A DNA stretch of 15,912 nt from Oscillospiraceae bacterium. Lineage in GTDB: Bacteria > Bacillota > Clostridia > Oscillospirales > UBA929. Of the stretch, positions 1-6,519 are shown piece by piece. The stretch spans positions 1 to 15,912 of the forward strand of contig JAISVY010000047.1 in the NCBI GenBank assembly GCA_031271325.1. Reading direction: 5' to 3'. The notes beneath the pieces were generated by a model, which did not search any database, was not told the DNA's origin, and worked only from the letters and a program-made list of their open reading frames with translations. Position numbers and translations under genes: made by a program. Every line of letters begins with the position of its first letter. Position 1 is the stretch's first letter.

Positions 1-856
1 CGAGGCTGACGTCATTGAATGTGCGCAGCACGTCCCCCTCCGTTAGCCACGCGTTCAGCGCGGGGAAGGCGGGAAGCGTCCGCGTGACGGCGTACAGGAT
101 CATGTCGGTCAGGGTGACGCCGGCGTATCCGGGGGTGTTCTTCAGCAGTTTGCGGTATTCCAGGATGTTGGCGGCGTCAAAGCTCGCCGTATGCGTCAGC
201 TGCGCCGCGCTGCGCAGCGAGGCGGTCATCGTCTTCGCGATCGTCTTGCGGATGGTGGGCAAGACGTTGTCTTGGTAGGCGGCTGTCGGCGGCGCTGCCG
301 CCTTTTCAATGACCGGCGGTGCCGGCGTGTTCGCTGTTAACGGTTCGCTGTTCTCGATGAGCTGTCTCACGTCGCGCTCGATGATACGTCCGTGCGGACC
401 GGTGGGGACTGCCAGCGACGGGTCTGTGTCGTTCTTCTCCGCAAGTTTCTTCGCGCGCGGCGACGGCGGCGGCGGCGGACAGTTAACAGTTGACAACGAA
501 CAGTTAACAATTTGAAGCGGCGGTTCCTTTTCCGGGATAAGCGCTCTGTCCTCTGCCGTCTGCTCACTGTTATCTGTTATCTGTTCGTTGTTCATTGTTC
601 GTTGTTCGTTGTTATCTGTTATCTCCCCGACGATACACACCGGCGTTTTCACCGGAACCTCGTCCCCTTCGCTCACAAGCAGCGCGAGTACCGTGCCTTC
701 CGCTTCGCTCTCCACGTCGAAGGTCGATTTGCCCGTCTCCAGCGAAAACAGCTTCTGCCCGCGCTTCACAGCGTCCCCCTGCTTCACCAGCCAGACCGTC
801 AGTACCGCGCTCTCCTCCGATATCCCAAGCTGCGGCAGTAAAATTTTATGCGGCAT
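1..856 (-). CDS. 2-oxoacid dehydrogenase complex E2 (dihydrolipoamide acyltransferase), 3' end outside the window
   Basis: E2 subunits carry acyl groups on a lipoyl swinging arm and transfer them to CoA in pyruvate, acetoin or branched-chain dehydrogenase complexes. The frame is open from ATG at 856 to the window edge (285 codons visible). Residues 1-78 are a biotinyl/lipoyl domain with the lipoyl lysine K43 in LETGKST. A linker follows. Residues about 132-168 match a peripheral subunit-binding domain (PRAKKLAEKN, then GPHGRIIERDV). From about residue 198 the catalytic acyltransferase domain begins (LPTIRKTIAKTM). The catalytic His-Asp motif lies beyond the edge. GGGGAG 9 nt upstream of ATG supports the start. 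It begins 27 nt after the mtlD-like stop, so it may be the next gene of the operon or start a new one. The linkers (about 79-100, 115-126 and 168-177) are encoded by heptamer repeats, which is unusual. E1 and E3 partners are not visible, so the substrate is unknown. Confidence 0.9.
   Translation of the reverse strand, partial: MPHKILLPQLGISEESAVLTVWLVKQGDAVKRGQKLFSLETGKSTFDVESEAEGTVLALLVSEGDEVPVKTPVCIVGEITDNNEQRTMNNEQITDNSEQTAEDRALIPEKEPPLQIVNCSLSTVNCPPPPPSPRAKKLAEKNDTDPSLAVPTGPHGRIIERDVRQLIENSEPLTANTPAPPVIEKAAAPPTAAYQDNVLPTIRKTIAKTMTASLRSAAQLTHTASFDAANILEYRKLLKNTPGYAGVTLTDMILYAVTRTLPAFPALNAWLTEGDVLRTFNDVSL
327..354. repeat. Degenerate heptamer tandem repeat, 4 units, inside the E2 gene
   Basis: Read on the plus strand as four consecutive 7-mers: GTGTTCG, CTGTTAA, CGGTTCG, CTGTTCT. 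It has the same orientation as the array at 567-622 but is more diverged. It encodes part of the second E2 linker (IENSEPLTANT), between the subunit-binding and catalytic domains. Confidence 0.6.
476..510. repeat. Degenerate heptamer tandem repeat, 5 units, inverted orientation, inside the E2 gene
   Basis: Plus-strand 7-mers are CGGACAG, TTAACAG, TTGACAA, CGAACAG and TTAACAA, which are reverse complements of the CTGTTNN unit. The array is therefore inverted relative to the one at 567-622, with 56 bp between them. It encodes the linker just before the proline run and the subunit-binding domain. Confidence 0.7.
567..622. repeat. Degenerate heptamer tandem repeat, 8 units, inside the E2 gene
   Basis: Eight uninterrupted 7-mers on the plus strand: CTGTTAT, CTGTTAT, CTGTTCG, TTGTTCA, TTGTTCG, TTGTTCG, TTGTTAT, CTGTTAT. 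Because 7 is not a multiple of 3, three units make one heptapeptide. The E2 protein accordingly shows ITDNNEQ, RTMNNEQ, ITDNSEQ directly after the lipoyl domain. The frame stays open throughout. Confidence 0.85.
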
Positions 857-883
857 GCCGCCGGTCTCCCCTCTCTGTAACGA

Positions 884-2092
884 TTATACTACCTCTGCAG
901 GCGTGCTCTTCCTCAGTTCAAGCGCGGCTCTGCGAAGCCGCGCGGGGGTCGTACCGCTCCTCAAGTGTTCATAAAACCGCAGTACGAGTTCCGTGATGCC
1001 GTCCGGCGCTTTGGAAATGTCACGCAGAACAGCGCGGGCGTTGTCCCTTGTCTGCGGCAATTCATGATCGAGCAGGTGCCTATGAACCGCGGCGGCGGCG
1101 CCAATGGCGATGTGCGTTGGTGGAACGCCTTGTTCCGCGCATAGTTTCGCGGCTCCGATCAGGCGATCGGACGGGCTTAGCTTGCGTTCGGTATCTCTCC
1201 CCACACGCTCGCAGGTGTCGCCGAGCGCACGGTTTGTGAAGCGTGTCAACAGATCGTCTATATGGCGCAAAACGTCGCCTCCGGGAAAACCGTATGCCTT
1301 GCACAGGGCTTCCGCGCTCTCCAGCATCGCGTTTTTGGCGGCCATGAGAATATCCGCGTCGTCCGCCGCCTCGTAGATATAGGTATTTCCGGTATACAAG
1401 CCCAAATACGCGCAGACGGCATGACCCATATTGTGGATATACAGTTTACGCTTCAGGTAAAACCCGAACGGCGAGAAGGGAACCAGCTTTTGAATCGCGG
1501 GGATTTCGCCTTTGAACGCGTTTTTATCCACCGGCAGAAACCCATACCGCTCCACACAAACCCGCAGCGGGTCGCCGCCGCTCATCTCCGGGGTCTGCAC
1601 CGGAACCATCCGCCCGACCGAGGCTTCCACCAACCCCGCGCGCCGATGAAACAGAAGGCGTTCTTCCTGTGTCAGATGTTCTTGTATCAAGCCGCCTAAA
1701 ACGGTATCGGCATCCGCCAGATTTTCGCAGATCAGGATGTTCAGCGGCGCTTCGGTTTCCTGAAACCGCCGCCGCAGCCCTTCCGAAATATTCGGCGCGA
1801 TATACTTCAACGCGTTCGCGCCGACCGCCGTCGCCATGATGTCCGCGCCCGCGATCACACTCGCCGCGGCATCCGGGTCGTTGCCGCTGACCGCGCTGAC
1901 CGGCGCGATCTCGGTATCCTCGTAATCCCCGTCGGTCACAATGCGTACAGAGTAGCGCCCTTCCGCGTTCAGCCGCCCTATCAGTTCCTCCGCCACGTCG
2001 ATGAACGTCACATGATAGCCCGATTGACTGAGCAGCGCGCCGATAAAACCCCTGCCGATATTCCCCGCGCCGTACATGACAGCCCTCAGCAT
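884..2092 (-). CDS. mtlD: Mannitol-1-phosphate 5-dehydrogenase-like polyol (phosphate) dehydrogenase
   Basis: Predicted NAD-dependent oxidoreductase of the polyol-specific long-chain dehydrogenase family, which interconverts mannitol-1-phosphate and fructose-6-phosphate. The 402-residue length fits the M1PDH branch (about 380) better than free-mannitol dehydrogenases (about 490). Visible motifs: N-terminal Rossmann loop GAGNIGRGFIG (residues 8-18); NILICENL (118-125); the family catalytic signature K-x4-N-x2-H as K216, N221, H224 in KRKLYIHNMGHA; and ERVGRDTERKLSPSDRLIGA (295-314), as in enterobacterial MtlD. The ATG at 2092 overlaps the upstream DUF4432 gene by 7 nt, implying translational coupling. 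An ATG five codons in (2077) would remove part of the first strand and is less likely. With no PTS in view, the substrate could be a polyol phosphate formed by the upstream kinase, or the enzyme could use another hexitol or pentitol phosphate. Family assignment is firm, substrate is not. Confidence 0.85.
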   Translation of the reverse strand: MLRAVMYGAGNIGRGFIGALLSQSGYHVTFIDVAEELIGRLNAEGRYSVRIVTDGDYEDTEIAPVSAVSGNDPDAAASVIAGADIMATAVGANALKYIAPNISEGLRRRFQETEAPLNILICENLADADTVLGGLIQEHLTQEERLLFHRRAGLVEASVGRMVPVQTPEMSGGDPLRVCVERYGFLPVDKNAFKGEIPAIQKLVPFSPFGFYLKRKLYIHNMGHAVCAYLGLYTGNTYIYEAADDADILMAAKNAMLESAEALCKAYGFPGGDVLRHIDDLLTRFTNRALGDTCERVGRDTERKLSPSDRLIGAAKLCAEQGVPPTHIAIGAAAAVHRHLLDHELPQTRDNARAVLRDISKAPDGITELVLRFYEHLRSGTTPARLRRAALELRKSTPAEVV

Positions 2093-3075
2093 GGCGCGTC
2101 CCTCTCAAAACTCAGTTCCAGCCGCGTCCGCACCGTTTCAAATCCGCCGATGGTCTTCAGCGTGCCGTTTTCCCGCTCGGCGGCGCGTCCCATCACATAG
2201 CAGTTTGTGGGTTCCAGCCCCAGCACATAATCACCGCTGAGCATGCTCTTCCATTGCGTCAGCACCGGCAGGCTGTCCCCGCTCCAGCGCAGCGCGGCGG
2301 CAATGCCGAGCGCCGGATTCACCAGCTTCACCCACGTCTCCGGCGCTTCATAGAAAAACACCTGTTCCTCCGCGTTGTCCGCCGGGCGCGTAAATATCCG
2401 CGCGGACGCCAACCCGGCGGCGGCGGCTGTGTCGCGCGGCGTGGCATTTGTGCCTTCGGGCAGAATCAACTTGGCGTGTTCCGACAAGAGCGGATAACCA
2501 AAGTTGAAGTGATAGAGCAGCATAAACTCTTCCGGCTTTGCCGTCAGGTTTTCAAGCGTGTCCGTGATGACGACGGTGCTTCCCTCAACGGGGATCGTGA
2601 TCACCCGCCGCAGTTCCAGCGAATGCCCGAACAATGCCGTTTCCCGCAGTATGCCGGAAATCGTCAGAACGCCGCCGCGCACTTCGGCGCATACTTCGCT
2701 TGCCTGCAACCCGTGAAAGCGTCCGTGAAGCGGATGCCATTCGCCTCCGTCTCGCCCCGCTTTGCCGACCGAACGCAGACCGCAGGTATACATCATCCCG
2801 CCGGGAAAAGTGTTGTTAAAGTTGTCCTCATACGGGATAAACGCCGCGGGTGAGTCGTATCCGTTTTTGCTGATGAAACTCATATTCACGCCATGATAAC
2901 GCAAAACCCCCAAATCCAGCCCGGTATCCGGCAGTATGTCGGCTTGCAAGCCTCCCTCCGTCCACGCTTCAATGACGTTAACCCCGGCCGGCCTCCCCTC
3001 CTGCAATGTCACACGGCGCACGCCGTAACGCTGCGCGGGGTTTCCCGTATACGCGTAAAGCTCCCGTTTATCCAT
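2086..3075 (-). CDS. DUF4432 family, aldose-1-epimerase-like protein
   Basis: A 329-residue protein resembling the galactose-mutarotase-like beta-sandwich DUF4432 family, whose members sit in sugar-utilisation operons and are thought to act on sugar anomers. Visible elements: ILPDTGLDLGVLRYHGVNMSF (48-68) near the N-terminus; FPGGMMYTCGL (90-100); the paired histidines H117 and H121 in PLHGRFHGLQ; and H189 in LLYHFNFGYPLL, which are plausible sugar-binding or catalytic positions. There is no signal peptide, so it is cytosolic. The start is ATG at 3075. The nearest Shine-Dalgarno (AAAAGGA) abuts the ATG, so initiation may be weak. It follows the aldolase after a 144-nt gap holding heptamer repeats, and its stop overlaps the mtlD-like start. 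A role in presenting the right anomer to the isomerase is inference. Confidence 0.8.
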   Translation of the reverse strand: MDKRELYAYTGNPAQRYGVRRVTLQEGRPAGVNVIEAWTEGGLQADILPDTGLDLGVLRYHGVNMSFISKNGYDSPAAFIPYEDNFNNTFPGGMMYTCGLRSVGKAGRDGGEWHPLHGRFHGLQASEVCAEVRGGVLTISGILRETALFGHSLELRRVITIPVEGSTVVITDTLENLTAKPEEFMLLYHFNFGYPLLSEHAKLILPEGTNATPRDTAAAAGLASARIFTRPADNAEEQVFFYEAPETWVKLVNPALGIAAALRWSGDSLPVLTQWKSMLSGDYVLGLEPTNCYVMGRAAERENGTLKTIGGFETVRTRLELSFERDAPC

Positions 3076-3130
3076 TCCTTTTCACCCATCCTGTGTTCTT
3101 TTCCGGGTAAGCTGTTTCTCACGTTCCAAA

Positions 3131-3151
3131 CTGTTATCTGTTCACTGTTCA
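3131..3151. repeat. Heptamer repeat, 3 units, in the aldolase-DUF4432 gap
   Basis: CTGTTAT, CTGTTCA, CTGTTCA on the plus strand, the same unit as the arrays in the E2 gene about 2.5 kb away. It lies in the 144-nt gap (3076-3219), the longest inside the operon. I see no convincing promoter or terminator in that gap. A weak hairpin (TTCGGT 3181-3186 with GCCGAA 3194-3199) has no T-run. Confidence 0.7.
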
Positions 3152-3219
3152 TACGGGGATACAGTGACACAACCCGCGCCTTCGGTGCTTCGGGCCGAAA
3201 AAGAGTTGTTCAGCAATCC

Positions 3220-4224
3220 CTAAGTATACCACATCTCAAAATATTCGCCAACAATGGATTTCATTTTCTCAAAGACAATCCCCTGGCGGTACAGCGTCGT
3301 AAAATACGCGAGGTCTGCCTTCCCGCCGGAAACCGTGCCGCTTTGCAAAAAGCCTTCGGAAACCAAGCGTTGCAGGGTCGCGGCGTCGGCCAGCTTTCCG
3401 GCGTTCCGCGCCATGCTCTCAAACAGCGCCGGCGAGGAATCGCGCTCCAGCGCCGTCCAGATGTTCACCTTGCACACCCCGTCCGAAAATAGGTTTTTCA
3501 CCTGATCGTTCGGTACGGATGACGTGCCGTGGAGCACAATGCGTTTCCCGGTTACCGCCTGTATGCCCCTGCTCGCCTCACCGCTGTATTTCAGTTCTTT
3601 GCCCGAGGCGCGGTGTTCGGTTCCCAGATTGCAGACGATCAGGTCGGTTCCCGTCTCTTCCGTATACCGCTTGGCCTGCGCCGGTGTCGTCAGCTCGTTA
3701 TGCGCCTCGCCGCCCGCATCTTGAATCTCGTCGCAGGCGCCCTCAATTAACACATCGCGCTTGTGCCGCGCGACATACGCCGCTGTCTTTTGTATGTTCT
3801 CTTCAAACGGCAGCGCCGAGGCGTCGTACATCACCGAAGCGTAGTCTGTCAGGGGGCTGTCGAGCAGCTCTTGATCTAAGTCGTGCTGCAGATGGTCGAG
3901 GTGAATCATCACGTCTAAGTTTTCGAAAGGACCGCCGTCCTCGCACAGGGCTTTCAGGTCGTTTGTAAACAGCTTCAACCCCGTATCCCAGCGGCGCGTA
4001 TGCGTATAGAACGACGCTTGGCTCCGGTGCTCATACCGGCAGGTAATCGCGACGGTCACCGGCAGTGACCCGCAGGCGTGAGAACGCCGGAATGTTTCTG
4101 CGGCGGAGAGAATGGCTTCCGTAGTCGTCAGGTTCTCAGAACAAAAGCAGGGAAGCACCCATCCCTTTTCCCCCGCCGAGGCATACAGTTCCCTCGCGTG
4201 AGACGCGCTTCTTACAATGCTCAA
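3220..4224 (-). CDS. Class II (zinc) ketose-phosphate aldolase, divergent
   Basis: Predicted metal-dependent aldolase of the fructose/tagatose-bisphosphate class II family, splitting a ketose phosphate to DHAP plus an aldehyde. Residues 104-111 (DVMIHLDH) give the catalytic Asp D110 and first metal ligand H111. H204 in NLGTEHRA and H232 in VLHGTSSVP match the other two metal histidines. YDASALPFEENI (133-144) replaces the usual DGS-lp-eeN motif, and CKVNIWTALE (251-260) keeps the N-x-x-T phosphate contact. Departures from the norm: GTEHR for GTaHG, HGTSS for HGGSG, EGACDEI for EaElG, and an extra segment (about 66-100) before the active-site strand. The start is TTG at 4224: GGAGGG about 7 nt upstream lies in the end of the kinase gene, and no other plausible start is near. 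It begins 3 nt after the kinase stop. Substrate unknown: fructose-1,6-bisphosphate, fructose-1-phosphate or a pentulose-1-phosphate are candidates. Confidence 0.87.
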   Translation of the reverse strand: MSIVRSASHARELYASAGEKGWVLPCFCSENLTTTEAILSAAETFRRSHACGSLPVTVAITCRYEHRSQASFYTHTRRWDTGLKLFTNDLKALCEDGGPFENLDVMIHLDHLQHDLDQELLDSPLTDYASVMYDASALPFEENIQKTAAYVARHKRDVLIEGACDEIQDAGGEAHNELTTPAQAKRYTEETGTDLIVCNLGTEHRASGKELKYSGEASRGIQAVTGKRIVLHGTSSVPNDQVKNLFSDGVCKVNIWTALERDSSPALFESMARNAGKLADAATLQRLVSEGFLQSGTVSGGKADLAYFTTLYRQGIVFEKMKSIVGEYFEMWYT

Positions 4225-4227
4225 TCT

Positions 4228-5721
4228 TTAGCCCTCCCCATAAACGCTTTTTAGCGCTTTATACAGACGTCTGTATTGTTCATAGACACCGTCGTACCGC
4301 GCCCGGTCGTCACGGGGCAGAAAATGCCCGCGCGTCTTGACGATGCTCATCCCTTCGTCCAGCGACATATATTCCCTGACGGCCAAACCCGACAGAATCG
4401 ACGAACCCACCGCCCCGGCCTCGCTGGATGCCAACGCCTCGATCGGGCGGTTCAGAATGTCGGCTTTGATCTGTGTCCAAACGCGCGATCTCGCGCCGCC
4501 GCCGGTGACGCGCAGACTGTCGATGTGAATCCCGGCGCTTTCCAAGCGCTCCATATTGATCCGGCTTTCGTATGCCACGCCCTCCAGCAGGGCGCGGTAC
4601 ACATCCGTCTCGTCGTGCTCCAGCGTCAGCCCAACGATCGCGCCTTTAGAGGCAGTGTCCATATACGGGGTCGCCGCTCCGGCAAAATGCGGCAGAACCA
4701 GCAGCCCGCTCGGGTCGGGGCGCACCCTGTCGTTGAGATAATCATACGCGCTCCGTCCGTTTTGCGCTGCCCGCAGGACTGCCTCGCCCGCAAAGCGGTC
4801 GCGGAACCATTGCAGCAGCGCCCCTCCGGTGAAGATAAACGCGTAGGTAACATACAGCCCGTTGATCGCGGGCACAACGGCGTAACCGCTGGGCGCCATT
4901 TTTTCCAACCCGTCCGGCAGCCCGTCGAATACGGGAGTCAGGCACTCCACCGTCCCGCTCCCGTTCACGGCGGAACCGGGGCGCAGCGCTCCCGCGCCGG
5001 CGGCGGCGGCAATCTGATCCTGACAGCCTGTGGCAATCGTCAGAGAACGCGATACCCCCAGTTCATCCGCAATGCCGGAAAGGATACGCCCCGCCGCGCT
5101 GCCGGGCGTGGTGACGCGGGGCAGCAGCGCTTTGTCAATGCCCCCCGCGTCCAGCAGTTCGCAACACCAGTCCAGCTTGGTTATGTCCAGCAGCATCATC
5201 CGCGAGGCGAGAGAGTAGTCGGTCACGGCTTCGCCGCAGAGGCGATAAATGATAAACGAATGTATCGGGAGGATAAACCTGACTTTTTCCCACAGCCGCG
5301 GTTTATGTTCCTGTATGTACATCAGCTTCGGCAACGTATACATCGCGTTCGGCGGATGCCCGCAAAGGCGGAAGATACGCTCCCGCCCCAGCGCGGCGCT
5401 CAGCCGTTCGCTCTGCGCCGCTCCGCGCGGGTCGGTATACAGCATCACGGGAGCGGTAACACCGCCCTGTTCGTCCAGCAAGACACAGCTTTCCCCAAAG
5501 GAGGAGACCGCGAGCGACTTAACGCTTTCGGGGCTTTCGGAAAACGCGCTCCGTATCACGTCTTTTGCGGCTTCCCAGACCACTTCGGCATCTATCTCGT
5601 GCATTCCGGCGACCCTGCTCGCGGCATACTCCCGGTACCGGGAGGACAAAATCCGCCCGCCCGCCGTCATAACCGTACACTTACAGCCGGTCGTCCCTAT
5701 GTCTAACCCTGCCAGCGCCAC
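4228..5721 (-). CDS. FGGY-family carbohydrate kinase (xylulokinase/gluconokinase-like)
   Basis: A 497-residue kinase, full length for the FGGY family, which phosphorylates ketoses or polyols with ATP. The N-terminal phosphate loop is LDIGTTGCKCTV (6-17). The catalytic-base region is ATGCQDQIAAAAG (230-242), with D235 the likely base. GSGTVE (254-259) is the second phosphate motif. VTGGGARSRVWTQIKADIL (405-423) and SEAGAVGSSILSGLA (433-447) form the ATP-binding C-terminal domain. The substrate-side motif MLYTDPRG (93-100) does not identify the sugar. The start is GTG at 5721, supported by AAGGAGG 9 nt upstream. It follows the isomerase by 55 nt and is nearly contiguous with the aldolase. From context, the substrate should be the ketose the isomerase makes: D-xylulose or D-fructose. 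The phosphorylated carbon (1, 5 or 6) cannot be read from the sequence. Confidence 0.9.
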   Translation of the reverse strand: MALAGLDIGTTGCKCTVMTAGGRILSSRYREYAASRVAGMHEIDAEVVWEAAKDVIRSAFSESPESVKSLAVSSFGESCVLLDEQGGVTAPVMLYTDPRGAAQSERLSAALGRERIFRLCGHPPNAMYTLPKLMYIQEHKPRLWEKVRFILPIHSFIIYRLCGEAVTDYSLASRMMLLDITKLDWCCELLDAGGIDKALLPRVTTPGSAAGRILSGIADELGVSRSLTIATGCQDQIAAAAGAGALRPGSAVNGSGTVECLTPVFDGLPDGLEKMAPSGYAVVPAINGLYVTYAFIFTGGALLQWFRDRFAGEAVLRAAQNGRSAYDYLNDRVRPDPSGLLVLPHFAGAATPYMDTASKGAIVGLTLEHDETDVYRALLEGVAYESRINMERLESAGIHIDSLRVTGGGARSRVWTQIKADILNRPIEALASSEAGAVGSSILSGLAVREYMSLDEGMSIVKTRGHFLPRDDRARYDGVYEQYRRLYKALKSVYGEG

Positions 5722-5746
5722 GATAAACAGCCTCCTTCGGCGCGTA

Positions 5747-5771
5747 CCGTATTCACGCGTTGACTATACGG
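5747..5771 (-). other. Stem-loop in the isomerase-kinase gap
   Basis: CCGTAT (5747-5752) pairs with ATACGG (5766-5771). TCA/TGA can extend the stem inward past a 2-nt bulge, leaving loop CGCGT. It has no T-run, so it is not a terminator. It lies just upstream of the kinase Shine-Dalgarno and may affect mRNA processing or translation. Confidence 0.4.
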
Positions 5772-5776
5772 CGGCG

Positions 5777-6448
5777 CTAAAACTCTTTATAGTCCATGCT
5801 CAATAAGTACAGCGGGGGTTCGTCCTCTTCGATGTCGGGGAAGCGCCCTACGGGTTCATAGAAGCGGTTGTCCACGCGGTCGTCGTTGACCTTGGAAACC
5901 TCGCCCACAAGCACCGTACCTCCCTCGCCCCAAAACTTGTGATACATCCCGCAGGGGAGGGTGATGCTTTCGCCGGGGGTCAGGCGAACTACCGTTCCGG
6001 CCGGAGCCGTGTAGTTGCGCCCATCCATGCTGACCGTAAGGGGCGAATCGGAAAAGCGTTCGTTTTCGTCGGAGTTATACATCTGCACCATCAGGTTGCC
6101 GCCGCCGCGGTTGATGATGTCCTCCATCTTCTTATAGTGAAAGTGGTAGGGGGTAATCTGCCCGTTTTCCACAATCAGGAGCTTTTCGGCATACGGTTTT
6201 TCGTACTTGGAATGATCGAAGTTTCCGTTGCGGATCGTGAACATCAGAAGACCGATTTCTTGAAAGTCACCGCTTCCAAAATCGGTTATATCCCAACCCA
6301 GGAGGTTTTGACGCAGTTCATCATACTCTTCGCCTTTATCGCGCCATTCGTCTTCGCTCCAGAAGGCGAACGGCGGCAGTTGAAACCGCATCTCTCCGGC
6401 GAACCGGACCGCTTTACGCATCACCGCGTTAATTTCCGAACGTTTCAT
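5777..6448 (-). CDS. D-lyxose (D-mannose) ketol-isomerase, cupin type
   Basis: Matches the D-lyxose isomerase family: a metal-dependent cupin of about 225 residues that interconverts D-lyxose and D-xylulose and, in characterised members, also D-mannose and D-fructose. Its 223 residues are full length. The cupin metal site is visible as H102 and H104 in PYHFHYKKMED, E109, and H170 in LPCGMYHKFWGEGG. GRNYTAPAGTVVRLTPGESITL (143-164) is the second cupin strand region, and EVSKVNDDRVDNRF (183-196) is characteristic of the family. The start is ATG at 6448 with AGGAG 9 nt upstream. It lies between the GH38 mannosidase and the FGGY kinase, which favours a role on mannose released by GH38. Lyxose isomerisation remains possible. 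No signal peptide, cytosolic. Confidence 0.88.
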   Translation of the reverse strand: MKRSEINAVMRKAVRFAGEMRFQLPPFAFWSEDEWRDKGEEYDELRQNLLGWDITDFGSGDFQEIGLLMFTIRNGNFDHSKYEKPYAEKLLIVENGQITPYHFHYKKMEDIINRGGGNLMVQMYNSDENERFSDSPLTVSMDGRNYTAPAGTVVRLTPGESITLPCGMYHKFWGEGGTVLVGEVSKVNDDRVDNRFYEPVGRFPDIEEDEPPLYLLSMDYKEF

Positions 6449-6479
6449 CTCGTCTATCTCCTATCGGCTTGAATCATAC

Positions 6480-6519
6480 CCCTATGCCCGCCACAGGCGG
6501 ATATAGGGCGGGTTTTTTT
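6480..6519. terminator. Intercistronic stem-loop; terminator-like only on the plus strand
   Basis: Two mutually exclusive foldings share the same bases. One pairs CCCTAT (6480-6485) with ATAGGG (6503-6508) and CCGCC (6488-6492) with GGCGG (6496-6500), loop ACA. The other pairs CCCGCC (6487-6492) with GGCGGG (6507-6512), followed directly by seven Ts (6513-6519). The T-run makes it a Rho-independent terminator for plus-strand (antisense) transcription. For the minus-strand operon the structure follows the GH38 stop and lacks a U-run, so it should act as an mRNA 3' stabiliser or processing site. Confidence 0.6.

Noticed and set aside
327..622. CRISPR array
   Set aside because: The repeated units are contiguous degenerate 7-mers with no spacers, and they lie within an intact coding frame.
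883..888. TATAAT on the minus strand just upstream of the E2 gene
   Set aside because: It overlaps the mtlD-like stop codon and has no -35-like hexamer at 16-18 nt, so I do not call a promoter.
1524..2108. Minus-strand frame of 194 codons overlapping the mtlD-like gene in another register
   Set aside because: The Arg/Gly-rich translation is a typical out-of-frame shadow. The mtlD-like frame has clear Rossmann and catalytic motifs.
3181..3199. Small hairpin TTCGGT/GCCGAA in the aldolase-DUF4432 gap as a terminator
   Set aside because: The stem is only six pairs with a wobble and no T-run follows on either strand.
4276..5706. Long plus-strand open frame (476 codons) opposite the FGGY kinase gene
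   Set aside because: It mirrors the codon pattern of the kinase on the other strand, has a low-complexity Arg/Gly/Gln-rich translation and shows no family motif. It is a GC-driven shadow.
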